Shown here one piece after another: positions 40,062 through 50,391 of a stretch of 64,000 nt of DNA. The notes under the pieces were generated by a model. It made no database searches, had not been told where the DNA came from, and saw only the letters and a program-made list of their open reading frames with translations. Source of the DNA: Geodermatophilus ruber (GTDB lineage Bacteria; Actinomycetota; Actinomycetes; Mycobacteriales; Geodermatophilaceae); contig NZ_FOSW01000005.1 in the NCBI RefSeq assembly GCF_900114385.1, positions 1-64,000 of the forward strand. Reading direction: 5' to 3'. Position 1 is the first letter of the stretch. Each line of letters opens with the position of its first letter. The position numbers and the translations under genes are program-made.

Positions 40062-40640
40062 TCAGCCGGGTTGGTGCACAGCTCCTTCCAGCTGCACGCC
40101 TGCTGTACGGAGCTGCTCCAGCGCCGCGTCGGTCGTGCTCGGGTCGACGCCCGCGGTGAGGTGCAGCAGCACCCTCGTGGCGAAGCCCTCGCCGACGGCG
40201 TCCAGGGCGGTGGCCCGCACGCAGTGGTCGGTGGCGATGCCCACCACGTCGACGGCGTCCACCCCGCGCCCGCGCAGCCAGTCGGCCAGCGGCACCCCGC
40301 CCGAGGCCCCCTCGAATCCCGAGTAGGCCGCGCTGTAGTGGCCCTTGTCGAAGACCGCCTCGATCGGTGCCCCCTCCAGGACCGGGTGCAGCTCGACGCC
40401 GCCGGTACCGGCGACGCAGTGCGCGGGCCAGGTCTCGAGGTAGTCGGGCTGCTCGTGGAAGTGGCCGCCGGGGTCGATGTGGTGGTCGCGGGTGGCCACC
40501 ACGTGCGCGTAGTCGGCCGCCGCGGTGCGCAGGTGCTCGCGGATCGCCGCGGCGACCGCCGTCCCGCCGGCGACGCCCAGGCTGCCGCCCTCGCAGAAGT
40601 CGTTCTGGACGTCGACCACCACCAGGGCCCGCGTCATCAT
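40062..40640 (-). CDS. pncA: Nicotinamidase PncA
   Basis: A 192-aa cysteine hydrolase converting nicotinamide to nicotinate in NAD salvage. The triad is visible: Asp in VVDVQNDFCEGG, Lys in VFDKGHYSAAYSGFEG and Cys in IATDHCVRATALDA. Metal ligands are Asp and His in VVATRDHHIDPGGHF. GGGAGG lies 5 nt before ATG 40640. It follows pncB by 20 bp, so the two consecutive steps of the Preiss-Handler salvage route are in one operon. Such enzymes also activate pyrazinamide. Confidence 0.95.
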   Translation of the reverse strand: MMTRALVVVDVQNDFCEGGSLGVAGGTAVAAAIREHLRTAAADYAHVVATRDHHIDPGGHFHEQPDYLETWPAHCVAGTGGVELHPVLEGAPIEAVFDKGHYSAAYSGFEGASGGVPLADWLRGRGVDAVDVVGIATDHCVRATALDAVGEGFATRVLLHLTAGVDPSTTDAALEQLRTAGVQLEGAVHQPG

Positions 40641-40660
40641 CGGTCCTCCCGTCCGCCCGT

Positions 40661-41944
40661 TCACTCGGTCATCGTCTCGATCGCGCTCTCCCCGCGCGAG
40701 AGGGCCCACGCCTCCGCCGGCAGCGCGGCGCGCGCCCGCTCGTGGTGGGCCCGGGCGGCGGCCAGCAGCTCCCGCGGGGAGGCATCCGAGACCGGCTGCC
40801 CACCGCGGACCAGGTCGACCAGCAGGGGGCGGTCGCCGTCCTGGGCCGGCACCGGCCCGCTGCTGACCACCTCCGCGGTCGCCGTGCCCGACGCGTCGTG
40901 CCGGCGGACGGCGGTCTTGCGGCCGCCGACGGAGTGCTTCCCCTCGGACCGCTTGGCCACCGGGACGCCGTCCCGCTCGACCAGCTTGTAGACCAGCCCG
41001 ACCGTGGGGGCACCGGAGCCGGTGACCAGCGAGGTGCCCACGCCGTAGCCGTCGACCGGGGCGGCCATGAGCCCGGCGATCGCGTACTCGTCGAGGTCGC
41101 TGGTCACCAGAATCCTCGTCTTCGTCGCGCCCAGCTCGTCGAGCAGCTGCCGGGCGTGGGTGGCGAGGGTCGGCAGGTCGCCGGAGTCCAGCCGGATCGC
41201 GCCCAGTTCCGGCCCGGCGACCTCGACGGCCGTCCGGATGCCCTGGTCGACGTCGTAGGTGTCCACCAGCAGGGTGGTGTCCACGCCGAGGGTGGCGATC
41301 TGGGCGCGGAAGGCGGACGCCTCGTCGTCGTGCAGCAGCGTGAAGGCGTGCGCGCTCGTGCCGGCGGTCGGGATGCCGTACCGGCGGCCGGCCTCCAGGT
41401 TGGACGTCGCGGCGAACCCCGCCAGGGCGGCGGCGCGGGCCGCGGCGACGGCGGCCTGCTCGTGGGTGCGCCGCGAGCCCATCTCGATCACCGGCCGCTC
41501 GCAGGCGGCCGCGACCATGCGGGCGGCCGCCGAGGCGATGGCGCTGTCGTGGTTGAGGATCGACAGCACGAGGGTCTCCAGCAGCACGCCCTCGGCGAAC
41601 GGCGCCCGGACGGTGAGCACCGGCGAGCCGGGGAAGAACAGCTCACCCTCGGCGTAGCCCTCGATGTCGCCGCTGAAGGCGAAGTCGGCCAGCCAGTCCA
41701 GCAGCCGCGCGTCGGTGAGCCCCTGCTCGCGCAGGGCGTCGAGCTCCTCGTCGCCGAAGCGGAACCGGGGGAGGTGCTCGAGCAGCCGCCCGGTGCCGGC
41801 GAGCACCGCGAAGCGGCGACCGTGCGGGAGGCGGCGGGCGAAGACCTCGAAGGAGCTCTCGCGGTCGGCGGTGCCGTCGGCCAGGGCGGCGGCGACCATC
41901 GTGAGCTCGTACCGATCGGTGAGCAGCGCGGAACCGGTCGACAT
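40661..41944 (-). CDS. pncB: Nicotinate phosphoribosyltransferase PncB
   Basis: A 427-aa enzyme making nicotinate mononucleotide from nicotinate and PRPP with ATP hydrolysis. Family features are LLTDRYELTMVAAAL at the start, MGSRRTHEQAAVAAARAA, GTSAHAFTLLHDDE, IRLDSGDLPTLATHARQLLDELG (PRPP site) and GYGVGTSLVTGSGAPTVGLVYKLVE. The conserved autophosphorylated His lies in the GTSAHAF block. It works upstream of the pncA-made substrate in the same operon. It is divergent from clpS, as pncB1 is in mycobacteria. Confidence 0.95.
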   Translation of the reverse strand: MSTGSALLTDRYELTMVAAALADGTADRESSFEVFARRLPHGRRFAVLAGTGRLLEHLPRFRFGDEELDALREQGLTDARLLDWLADFAFSGDIEGYAEGELFFPGSPVLTVRAPFAEGVLLETLVLSILNHDSAIASAAARMVAAACERPVIEMGSRRTHEQAAVAAARAAALAGFAATSNLEAGRRYGIPTAGTSAHAFTLLHDDEASAFRAQIATLGVDTTLLVDTYDVDQGIRTAVEVAGPELGAIRLDSGDLPTLATHARQLLDELGATKTRILVTSDLDEYAIAGLMAAPVDGYGVGTSLVTGSGAPTVGLVYKLVERDGVPVAKRSEGKHSVGGRKTAVRRHDASGTATAEVVSSGPVPAQDGDRPLLVDLVRGGQPVSDASPRELLAAARAHHERARAALPAEAWALSRGESAIETMTE

Positions 41945-42020
41945 GCCCCCGCAGCGTAGGCCGGGTCCGCCGCCCCGACGCGTCGGGCACCGGGTGGACG
42001 ACGCCCGGCAGGTGGCGTCC

Positions 42021-42026
42021 TAAGGT
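42021..42026 (+). promoter_or_regulatory. Leaderless -10 hexamer of clpS
   Basis: TAAGGT fits TANNNT and lies exactly 6 nt before GTG 42033; no ribosome-binding site precedes the start. A leaderless transcript is likely. Confidence 0.6.
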
Positions 42027-42032
42027 GGGGCC

Positions 42033-42329
42033 GTGGCCGGACCACTCGCGCCGACACGGACGCCGGAGACCACGGTCGAGGAGCGCGGCGACCTCGACCG
42101 GCCGTGGGTGACCATCGTCTGGAACGACCCGGTCAACCTCATGACCTACGTGACCTACGTGCTGCAGGAGCTGTTCGGCTACGACGAGCCGACGGCGACC
42201 ACCCTCATGCTGCAGGTCCACCACGAGGGCCGGGCCATCGTGAGCTCCGGTCCGCGGGAGCGGATGGAGCACGACACCAGCCGGCTGCACGCCTACGGGC
42301 TGTGGGCCAGCTACCAGCGGGACTCGTGA
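42033..42329 (+). CDS. clpS: ATP-dependent Clp protease adaptor ClpS
   Basis: A 98-aa adaptor that delivers N-degron substrates to ClpAP/ClpCP. Key parts are [22 protein letters not shown] (with Asn-Asp-Pro and the Met/Val binding pocket for bulky N-terminal residues) and [18 protein letters not shown] (His contacts the N-end alpha-amine). A flexible N-terminal 30 residues is typical. Its stop overlaps the DUF2017 start as GTGA, so the two are translationally coupled, as in mycobacteria (Rv1331-Rv1332). Confidence 0.95.
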   Translation: MAGPLAPTRTPETTVEERGDLDRPWVTIVWNDPVNLMTYVTYVLQELFGYDEPTATTLMLQVHHEGRAIVSSGPRERMEHDTSRLHAYGLWASYQRDS

Positions 42330-42823
42330 AGCCCTTCCGGCGCCGGGGCGACGAGGTCGTGGCCCGGCTGGAGCCCGCCGAGGCCGGCATCGTGGGTCTG
42401 CTGCTCGACCAGCTCGAGCAGCTGCTCGCCGCCGACACGGCCGACGTGGGCGGTGACCCGGTGGTCGAGCGGCTGCTGCCCGACGGGCACCGCAGCGACC
42501 CCGACCTGGCGGCCGACTACCGGGAGATGACCGAGGCGGCGCTGCGGGCGGGCAAGGCCGATGACCTGGCGACGGTGCGGGCGACGCTGCCGCCCGACGG
42601 CGGGACGCTCCGGCTGGACCCCGACCAGGCCGCGGCGTGGCTGCGCACGAGCAACGACCTGCGGCTGGCGCTGGGCACCCGGCTCGACGTCCAGGAGGAC
42701 ACCGAACCGCCCGAGGACCTCTCCTCCGAGGAGGGGCAGCAGATGGCCGTCTACTACTGGCTCACCGCGCTGCAGGGGTCGCTCGTCGACGCGCTCGTCG
42801 CCGGTCGCGCCGGCCGAAGGTGA
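42326..42823 (+). CDS. DUF2017 protein, ClpS-coupled
   Basis: A 165-aa soluble helical protein conserved after clpS in actinobacteria. Blocks are [46 protein letters not shown], and [27 protein letters not shown]. The GTG overlaps the ClpS stop, so equimolar production seems intended and a role with Clp proteolysis is likely but unproven. Its last 62 bp overlap the 3' end of a convergent membrane-protein frame. Confidence 0.85.
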   Translation: MKPFRRRGDEVVARLEPAEAGIVGLLLDQLEQLLAADTADVGGDPVVERLLPDGHRSDPDLAADYREMTEAALRAGKADDLATVRATLPPDGGTLRLDPDQAAAWLRTSNDLRLALGTRLDVQEDTEPPEDLSSEEGQQMAVYYWLTALQGSLVDALVAGRAGRR

Positions 42824-43118
42824 GCAGCACCAGCACCGCCAGCAGCAGGTCCGCCACGAAGAAGACCGCGACCAGCCCGTGCAGCTCGACGTCGCGGATC
42901 ATCGCCCCGATCGTCGAGACCAGCGTGATCGCCGACAGCGCGAGCACCAGCAGCACGGCGATCAGGCGGATGGTCACCAGCAGGACCAGCGACGCGCGGT
43001 CGGCCCCGGCGGCGCTGCTGTAGTGGCCGCTGCGGCGGGTCAGCCCCGAGATACCCAGCACCAGGGCGGGCACCGCCAGCACGCAGACACCGGCGATCAT
43101 GAGCAGCTCGAGGACCAC
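42762..43118 (-). CDS. Small membrane protein (three helices), convergent overlap
   Basis: A 118-aa protein with three predicted helices: LELLMIAGVCVLAVPALVLGI, ASLVLLVTIRLIAVLLVLAL and [23 protein letters not shown], and an Arg-rich tail. The regular hydrophobic layout with charged ends supports a true gene, and antisense frames in this region are less regular. No family is recognised. Its end overlaps DUF2017 by 62 bp on the other strand, which is long; a real stop may therefore fall within an unusually shared segment. The overlap encodes its basic tail. It is divergent from mec. Confidence 0.65.
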   Translation of the reverse strand: MVLELLMIAGVCVLAVPALVLGISGLTRRSGHYSSAAGADRASLVLLVTIRLIAVLLVLALSAITLVSTIGAMIRDVELHGLVAVFFVADLLLAVLVLLTFGRRDRRRARRRATPAAR

Positions 43119-43201
43119 GAGAGCGCACCGTATCCGGTGGACCGGGCGGGTTCCGCAGGTCGCCGTCCGGACCGACCGGACGGCGGCTCCGGGAGGACGC
43201 C

Positions 43202-43207
43202 TAGACT
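43202..43207 (+). promoter_or_regulatory. Leaderless -10 hexamer of the mec gene
   Basis: TAGACT fits TANNNT and lies exactly 6 nt before GTG 43214. No Shine-Dalgarno is seen; GGGGG is too near to serve. Confidence 0.55.
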
Positions 43208-43213
43208 GGGGGC

Positions 43214-45134
<1,921 letters not shown>

Positions 45135-45158
45135 GCCGGCTCTCGCGGCACCGCCGGT

Positions 45159-45164
45159 TAGCCT
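45159..45164 (+). promoter_or_regulatory. -10 hexamer before the 9-aa leader of the MBL gene, inside an iron-box-like dyad
   Basis: TAGCCT fits TANNNT and lies 8 nt before ATG 45173. It forms the middle of CCGGTTAGCCTGACCGG (45154-45170), a dyad whose core GGTTAGCCTGACC differs from the DtxR/IdeR core GGTTAGSCTAACC at one base, though the flanks do not match. Iron control is possible but unproven. Confidence 0.4.
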
Positions 45165-45172
45165 GACCGGCC

Positions 45173-45202
45173 ATGACATCGGTGCGGGGGGCGGTCGCGT
45201 GA
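45173..45202 (+). CDS. Possible 9-aa leader peptide (MTSVRGAVA)
   Basis: ATG 45173 opens a 9-codon frame ending in TGA that overlaps GTG 45199 of the next gene as GTGA. With a TANNNT -10 just upstream, translation could start at this leaderless ATG and couple to the metallo-beta-lactamase gene, which has no ribosome site. It may instead be an incidental start. The peptide has no known relatives. Confidence 0.4.
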   Translation: MTSVRGAVA

Positions 45203-45939
45203 GGCTCACGGTGGTCGGCTGCTCGGGTAGCGGCCCGGGACCGGCGTCCCCGGCCTCCTGCTACCTGGTCGAGCACGACGGGTTCCGGTTGCTGGTCGAC
45301 CTGGGCAACGGGTCCTTCGGCGCCCTGCAGGGGCTGGTCGACCCCGACACCGTCGACGCGGTCTTCCTCTCCCACCTGCACGCCGACCACTGCCTCGACG
45401 TCGCGCCGTTCGTGGTCTGGCACCGGTACTCCGGCCGGGCGACCCGGGGCCGGGTCCCGCTGCTGGCCCCCGTCGGCGCCGAGCGGCGGCTGGCGCTGGC
45501 CTACGACGCGGACGGTGAGGGGCTCACCGACGTGTTCGACTTCGTCCCGGTCGGGGCGGGGCACCTCGACCTCGGCCCGTTCGCCGTCGAGCTGGCCCGC
45601 ACGGCCCACCCGATGGAGTGCTACGCGATCCGGCTGACCGGCGGCGGCCGGTCGCTGGTGTACACCGGGGACACCGGCGCCAGCGCGGCCGTGGTGGACC
45701 TCGCCCGCGGTGCCGACATCCTGCTGGCCGAGGCCGCCCACCCCGACGTCCCGGGCCTCCCGCCGGATCTGCACCTGACCGGCCGGGAGGCGGGGGAGCA
45801 CGCCGCGGCGGCCGGTGTGGGCCGGCTGCTGCTCACCCACGTGCCCCCGTGGGTCGACTCCGCCGCGCAGCTCGCCTCGGCGCAGGCGGTGTTCCCGGCC
45901 GCCGAGCTGGTCGCCCCCGGCGCGCGCTACGACGTCTGA
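45199..45939 (+). CDS. Metallo-beta-lactamase fold hydrolase, Rv1339-type (cAMP phosphodiesterase-like)
   Basis: A 246-aa MBL protein. Metal ligands are in FLSHLHADHCLDVAPFVVW (HxHxDH), then His in ARTAHPMECYAIRL, Asp in LVYTGDTGASAAVV and His near the end in LLLTHVPPWVD. The start LTVVGCSGSGPGPASPASCYLV is typical of the Rv1339 group, an atypical class II cAMP phosphodiesterase in mycobacteria. Position after cysM and before rph matches that gene's place. RNase Z-like activity is less likely given the length and neighbourhood. A family-1 repeat follows the stop. Confidence 0.85.
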   Translation: MRLTVVGCSGSGPGPASPASCYLVEHDGFRLLVDLGNGSFGALQGLVDPDTVDAVFLSHLHADHCLDVAPFVVWHRYSGRATRGRVPLLAPVGAERRLALAYDADGEGLTDVFDFVPVGAGHLDLGPFAVELARTAHPMECYAIRLTGGGRSLVYTGDTGASAAVVDLARGADILLAEAAHPDVPGLPPDLHLTGREAGEHAAAAGVGRLLLTHVPPWVDSAAQLASAQAVFPAAELVAPGARYDV

Positions 45940-45997
45940 AGGAGGACCCCGTCCTCCCCACCCCTCGCAGGCTCGGGGCGGTGCCCTGGACGGGGCC
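45940..45997 (+). repeat. Terminator-like dispersed repeat, family 1 copy 2
   Basis: Starts with the base after the MBL stop. Outer stem CCCCGTCC (45947-45954) pairs with GGACGGGG (45988-45995). The centre CCTCGCAGGCTCGGGG matches copy 1 (43689-43744). Likely a terminator before the LigD-type polymerase gene. Confidence 0.65.
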
Positions 45998-46040
45998 ACT
46001 CCCGCTTGCCCGCTTCCGCAACGGCGGACAGGGTGGGCCG

Positions 46041-46994
46041 GTGGTCGACGACGAACGGGACGGCGTCCGGCTGACCAGCCTGGACTCACCGCTGGGTGAC
46101 GGGCTGGACGTGACCAAGGCGGACCTGGTCGACCACCTCGACGCCAACGCCTCCCGGCTGATCCCGCAGCTGGCGGGCCGGCCGCTGTCGGTGATGCGGG
46201 TGCGGCCCGGCCAGCAGCCGTTCATGCAGCGCAACGTCCCCAAGGGCGCGCCGGACTGGCTGCGCACCGTGCCGGTCTGGTCGTTCGGCGCGAACCGGCA
46301 GGTGCACCAGGTCCTCTGCGACGACCGCCGGACCCTGCTGTGGCTGGCCAACCAGCGGGCCGTCGAGTTCCACGTCCCGTTCCTGCGCGCCGGGGAGGAC
46401 CAGCCGACCGGCCTGGTCGTCGACCTCGACCCGCCGGAGGACGCCGGCTTCGAGCAGGTGGTCGCCGCCGCGGGGCTGGTCCGCCGGGCGCTCACCGAGG
46501 CCGGGCTGGCCGGGGCGGTGAAGACCAGCGGCTCCAAGGGCGTGCACGTCGTCGTCCCGGTGCGGGGCGCGCGGGTCGAGGACGTGGCCGCGGCGACCCG
46601 GGCGCTGGCCGCCCGCGCCGAGCGGCTGGACCCGGAGCGGGCGACCACGGCCTACATCAAGGAGGACCGGCACGGCCGGGTGTTCCTCGACTCCACCCGG
46701 TCGGGCGGGTCGACGATCGTGGCCGCCTACAGCCCGCGGATCCGGCCCGGCCTGCCGGTGTCGGCGCCGGTGGCCTGGGAGGACCTGCCGACGGTGCGAC
46801 CGGACGCGGTGACCGTGCGGACCGCCGGGGAACGCCTGGGGGCAGGTGACCCGTGGGCGGCGCTGCTGCCGGAGCCGCAGGAGCTGCCCGCCGATCTCGT
46901 CGCCGAGGGGCACACCATCCCGGTCGCCCGGGTGCAGGCGATGCACGAGGGGCGCCGCCGGGCCCGTGCGCGTCGCGAGGGCGCCGGCGGCTGA
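46041..46994 (+). CDS. Stand-alone LigD-type primase-polymerase (PolDom)
   Basis: A 317-aa archaeo-eukaryotic-primase-type polymerase domain as in LigD of bacterial end joining. Motif I is [10 protein letters not shown] (the two catalytic Asp), followed by [17 protein letters not shown] (motif II Ser and His) and [24 protein letters not shown]. It should add nucleotides, preferably ribonucleotides, at DNA ends during repair. No ligase or nuclease domain is fused and no ku gene is near. The GTG at 46041 is chosen as the first start giving the family length; no clear ribosome site is there. In M. tuberculosis the equivalent slot holds a rhomboid gene and murI. Confidence 0.88.
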   Translation: MVDDERDGVRLTSLDSPLGDGLDVTKADLVDHLDANASRLIPQLAGRPLSVMRVRPGQQPFMQRNVPKGAPDWLRTVPVWSFGANRQVHQVLCDDRRTLLWLANQRAVEFHVPFLRAGEDQPTGLVVDLDPPEDAGFEQVVAAAGLVRRALTEAGLAGAVKTSGSKGVHVVVPVRGARVEDVAAATRALAARAERLDPERATTAYIKEDRHGRVFLDSTRSGGSTIVAAYSPRIRPGLPVSAPVAWEDLPTVRPDAVTVRTAGERLGAGDPWAALLPEPQELPADLVAEGHTIPVARVQAMHEGRRRARARREGAGG

Positions 46995-47088
46995 CGGTTC
47001 CCGGCACCGGTCCACAGCCTCCGGTCCCGTCCACAGCCAGAGCCGGCGCGCCGGCCGGTCGTCGGTGCTCCGGCACAGGCTGCACCGC

Positions 47089-47574
47089 ATGACGACCGAT
47101 CCGCAGACCATCGCCTGGCTCGACCAGGAGGACGCCCACCTGGCCACCGTCGTCCGGCAGAGCCGGTTCGCGGTGCAGTACGTCGGCTCCGGCGAGGAAC
47201 CCGGCGAGCCGGCCTTCGGCTACACCGTCGGCCTGTTCGGGCTGGGCCACCCGGAGCTGGTCATGGTGGGCCTCGGGCCGGAGCGCACGCACGCCCTGCT
47301 CGGCGAGGTCGCCGCGATGGTGGTCGACGGGCGCGATCTCGTGCCCGGCGAGCTCGTCTCCTGGGACGGCTGGGCGGGCCGGCTCCACGTCGAGGTGTGC
47401 CCCAACCCGGGCGAGGTGCTGTTCGCGGCCAATCGCTTCTACCAGCGGCCGGCCGAGTACTCCGTCCCGGCCTACCAGCTGGCCTGGCCGCACTGCGACG
47501 GCGTCTTCCCGTGGGAGGCCGGGTACCCGTGCGGCCCGGAGTGTCAGCCGCGGCCGGGCACGTGGCGCGCCTGA
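47089..47574 (+). CDS. DUF4262 domain protein
   Basis: A 161-aa soluble protein of DUF4262. Family blocks are [54 protein letters not shown] and [22 protein letters not shown]. The fold resembles a split barrel; no activity is known. Cys/His near the C-terminus (HCDGV, PCGPEC) might bind metal. Upstream sequence includes the GC hairpin-like CCGGCGCGCCGGCCGG but no clear ribosome site. Family members are common in actinobacteria in unrelated neighbourhoods. Confidence 0.8.
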   Translation: MTTDPQTIAWLDQEDAHLATVVRQSRFAVQYVGSGEEPGEPAFGYTVGLFGLGHPELVMVGLGPERTHALLGEVAAMVVDGRDLVPGELVSWDGWAGRLHVEVCPNPGEVLFAANRFYQRPAEYSVPAYQLAWPHCDGVFPWEAGYPCGPECQPRPGTWRA

Positions 47575-47710
47575 GCCGGACCGCGGCGACCGGCCGCGCC
47601 GGAGGGCCGTCCAGGGGTGACGCACCGCGCCGCGCCCGCCCCGCGTCGTGTGCCGGCCCGGCCCTGTGGGCGGAGAGGGTGCGCGGCGGTCCCCCGGAGT
47701 GACCGGGCGG

Positions 47711-48211
47711 TCAGCCCAGCCCGAGATCCCGGCGGAGCTTGGCGACGTGGCCGGTCGCCTTGACGTTGTAGGCCGCCCGCTCGATGCGCCCCTCGACGTC
47801 GACGATGAACGTCGAGCGGATCACGCCGACGACCTCCCTGCCGTAGGACTTCTTCGTCCCGTAGGCGCCATAGGCCCGCAGCACCTCCTTGTCGACGTCG
47901 GAGACCAGCGTGATGCCGAGGTCTTCCTTTTCCCGGAAGCGCAGCAGTTTCTCCGGCGCGTCGGGGGAGATGCCGATGATGTCCAGCCCGGCCTCGGCCA
48001 GCTCGCCCGCGGCGGCGGTGAAGTCGACCGCCTGGGTGGTGCACCCCGGGGTCATCGCGGCCGGGTAGCAGTACACGATCACGCGACGGCCGCGGTGCTC
48101 GGACAGGGAGACCGGCTTCCCGTCGGCGTCGGGGAGGGTGAACTCCGGGGCCGGGTCACCCGGGGCCAGGCGGACGGGGGCCGCGTCGATGCCGCTGTCG
48201 GTGTCGGTCAT
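47711..48211 (-). CDS. bcp: Thiol peroxidase Bcp/PrxQ family
   Basis: A 166-aa peroxiredoxin reducing organic and hydrogen peroxides with thioredoxin. The peroxidatic Cys is in MTPGCTTQAVDF. In E. coli Bcp the resolving Cys lies five residues later (CTxxACG); here the position is Val (QAVDF), so this enzyme would be of the 1-Cys type or use a distant Cys; VIVYCYPA holds another Cys four to nine residues earlier. The end KATGHVAKLRRDLGL is typical. ATG 48211 is chosen; ATG 48220 is close. It is convergent with DUF4262. Confidence 0.92.
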   Translation of the reverse strand: MTDTDSGIDAAPVRLAPGDPAPEFTLPDADGKPVSLSEHRGRRVIVYCYPAAMTPGCTTQAVDFTAAAGELAEAGLDIIGISPDAPEKLLRFREKEDLGITLVSDVDKEVLRAYGAYGTKKSYGREVVGVIRSTFIVDVEGRIERAAYNVKATGHVAKLRRDLGLG

Positions 48212-48342
48212 GTCCGGCATCCTGCCGTGCCCCGGCCACGGGTCTCCACCGGGTCGCTGGCCCGGGCGGTCCGGGAGCGGATCGGCCCGCGGGGCGGGGT
48301 GCCGCGCGCCGCCGGCTGAGCGCGCCGCCCGTCGGCCGGCGG

Positions 48343-48747
48343 TCAGCCGGCGAGGAAGGACAGCCGGACGTGCCGCTGCGGGTTGTCGGTGTTGGTGTCG
48401 ACCAGGCAGATCCGCTGCCAGGTGCCCAGCTGCAGCCGGCCCTCGAGCACCGGAACGCTGGCGTGCGGCGGCACGAACGCGGGCAGGACGTGGTCGCGGC
48501 CGTGCCCGGCGCTGCCGTGCCGGTGCCGCCAGCGCTCGTCGCGGGGCAGCAGGACGTCGAGCTGGGCCAGCAGGTCCTCCTCGCTGCCCGACCCGGTTTC
48601 GATGATGGCCACCCCCGCGGTCGCGTGCGGCACGAAGACGTGCAGCAGGCCGTCGGCCTCGGCGCGCACGAACTCGGCGCACTCGTCGGTGAGGTCGACG
48701 ACGGTGGGCATACCGCCGGTGCGGACCGCGCGCAGCTCCGAACGCAT
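48343..48747 (-). CDS. YjbQ family protein (UPF0047)
   Basis: A 134-aa protein of UPF0047, a trimeric family with metal sites. Blocks are GLLHVFVPHATAGVAIIETG, GHGRDHVLPAFVPPHASVPVLEGRLQLGTWQRICLVD. Members have weak thiamine-phosphate-synthase activity when overproduced, but the true role is unknown. The His of PHATAG and DHV line up as metal ligands. It lies upstream of bcp by 131 bp on the same strand and may be co-transcribed. Confidence 0.9.
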   Translation of the reverse strand: MRSELRAVRTGGMPTVVDLTDECAEFVRAEADGLLHVFVPHATAGVAIIETGSGSEEDLLAQLDVLLPRDERWRHRHGSAGHGRDHVLPAFVPPHASVPVLEGRLQLGTWQRICLVDTNTDNPQRHVRLSFLAG

Positions 48748-48790
48748 GCCCGCGATCCTGCCCGGTCAGGGCCGGGCGGGCAGGACGGTG

Positions 48791-48833
48791 CCGGCCGGGC
48801 CGGGAGGGTGTCGCTCCCTCCCGGCCCGGCCGG
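48791..48833 (-). terminator. 18-bp perfect hairpin after a membrane-protein gene
   Basis: CCGGCCGGGCCGGGAGGG (48791-48808) pairs exactly with CCCTCCCGGCCCGGCCGG (48816-48833) around a 7-base loop, 5 nt after the minus-strand gene's stop. It is the longest perfect stem seen in the window and a clear terminator, without a T-run. Confidence 0.8.
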
Positions 48834-48838
48834 GGAAC

Positions 48839-49495
48839 TCAGGCCATGTGCGCCCAGATGACGGCGCCGAGCCCGATGACGAAACCGACCGAGCCGACGG
48901 TGAGGGTGACCAGCTGCGGCAGCCGCCGCTTGAAGACCGTCGCGATACCGCCGAAGAACAGCGACAGGGCGAGGAAGACCGCGGCGAGGTCGAAGCGGTC
49001 GCCCTTGTCGTCGGCGGCGACCGCCTCCTGGTAGGCGGCGTCGGCCTCCGCCAGGTAGCCGTTGCCGCGCTCGTAGCCGGGGACGGCGTACGGTGACCCG
49101 GAGTCCACGTCGAACGGGCTGATCACCTCGTCGCCGGTGGTGTTGAACCAGTCGATGGCGGCGCGGAACTCGTCGGTGGCGACGTCGCTGTAGATGTAGG
49201 CGGCCAGACCCTCCGGGTCGCCGCGGAAGAGCTCCGCAGCGTAGGTGACGAAGAGGCTCTGGTCGAAGGCCTTCTGCGTGTCGCCCTCGCCGTAGGCCTC
49301 CGAGACCTGGCTGGTGAACGTGTTGGCCTGGGCGTAGCCCTGGATGGCGTTGCCGCCGAAGATGGCCGACCAGTAGGCGCTCCAGGCCGTGGCCACGGCG
49401 GCCAGGCCCAGGAGGACCGCGGCGATGATCTCGAGGCGGCGTTCCCGGCTCTCCGTCTGGTCGGTGGTGTCTGCGGTATCAGCGTGCTGGGCCAT
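48839..49495 (-). CDS. Uncharacterised membrane protein with three helices
   Basis: A 218-aa protein with one N-terminal helix (LEIIAAVLLGLAAVATAWSAY, with residues about 20-40), a soluble part of about 100 residues rich in acidic and aromatic residues (QGYAQANTFTSQVSEAYGEGD, SPYAVPGYERGNGYLAEAD), and two C-terminal helices (DLAAVFLALSLFFGGIATVF; LVTLTVGSVGFVIGLGAVIW). The pattern of N-terminal AWSAYWSAIFGG is seen in many actinobacterial and proteobacterial proteins of unknown role. GAGGA lies 5 nt before ATG 49495. It is divergent from rph. No function is proposed. Confidence 0.8.
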   Translation of the reverse strand: MAQHADTADTTDQTESRERRLEIIAAVLLGLAAVATAWSAYWSAIFGGNAIQGYAQANTFTSQVSEAYGEGDTQKAFDQSLFVTYAAELFRGDPEGLAAYIYSDVATDEFRAAIDWFNTTGDEVISPFDVDSGSPYAVPGYERGNGYLAEADAAYQEAVAADDKGDRFDLAAVFLALSLFFGGIATVFKRRLPQLVTLTVGSVGFVIGLGAVIWAHMA

Positions 49496-49624
49496 GGGGT
49501 CCTCGGGCGGGTCGGTGCGCAGCCGGATGGTGCGCAGGGCGACGCGGAAAGTAATCGTTGCAGGTAGGAGGCCTGTGCAAGGCCGCGGCGACACGATGCG
49601 CGAGGGACGGATGGGGCCGCGCAC

Positions 49625-49630
49625 TACTGT
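49625..49630 (+). promoter_or_regulatory. Possible leaderless -10 hexamer of rph
   Basis: TACTGT fits TANNNT and lies 8 nt before GTG 49639; there is no clear ribosome-binding site. Confidence 0.4.
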
Positions 49631-49638
49631 CGGCGGAC

Positions 49639-50391
49639 GTGACAGCAGCCCGCACCTCGCGTCCCGACGGCCGGGCGGCCGATGAGCTCCGCCCCGTGAC
49701 GATCACCCGGAACTGGCTCGCCCACGCCGAGGGGTCGGTCCTCGTCGAGTTCGGTCGCACCCGCGTGCTGTGCGCCGCCAGCGTCACCGAGGGGGTGCCG
49801 CGCTGGCGCAAGGGATCAGGGCTGGGCTGGGTCACCGCCGAGTACGCGATGCTGCCGCGGGCCACCCACACCCGCAGCGACCGCGAATCGGTGAAGGGCC
49901 GCATCGGCGGGCGCACCCACGAGATCAGCCGGCTGATCGGGCGGTCCCTGCGGGCCTCGATCGACCTGGCGGCGCTCGGCGAGAACAGCATCGCGATCGA
50001 CTGCGACGTCCTGCAGGCCGACGGCGGTACCCGAACCGCGGCGATCACCGGCGCCTACGTCGCGCTCGCCGACGCCGTCTCGTGGCTCGGGGCCCGCAAG
50101 AAGCTGGCCCGCCCGAAGGCGATCGTGCAGTCGGTGGCCGCGGTCAGCGTGGGGGTCGTGGACGGCGAGCCCCGTCTGGACCTCGCCTACGAGGAGGACG
50201 TGAAGGCCGGCACCGACATGAACGTCGTCTGCACCGGGGACGGCAGCTTCGTCGAGGTGCAGGGCACCGCTGAGAACGGCGTCTTCGACCGGGCCACGCT
50301 GGACGCGCTGCTCGATCTGGCCGTCTCCGGGTGCACCGAGCTGACCCGCATCCAGGAGGCGGCGCTGCGGCAGGAGGTCGGCGCCCGATGA
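49639..50391 (+). CDS. rph: Ribonuclease PH
   Basis: A 250-aa phosphorolytic 3'-exoribonuclease trimming tRNA precursors. Blocks are [63 protein letters not shown] (phosphate and RNA contacts), [19 protein letters not shown] and [20 protein letters not shown] 49639 is chosen because the family begins near the TSRPDGR block. Its stop overlaps the rdgB start as ATGA. The pair is conserved across actinobacteria (Rv1340-Rv1341). Confidence 0.96.
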   Translation: MTAARTSRPDGRAADELRPVTITRNWLAHAEGSVLVEFGRTRVLCAASVTEGVPRWRKGSGLGWVTAEYAMLPRATHTRSDRESVKGRIGGRTHEISRLIGRSLRASIDLAALGENSIAIDCDVLQADGGTRTAAITGAYVALADAVSWLGARKKLARPKAIVQSVAAVSVGVVDGEPRLDLAYEEDVKAGTDMNVVCTGDGSFVEVQGTAENGVFDRATLDALLDLAVSGCTELTRIQEAALRQEVGAR

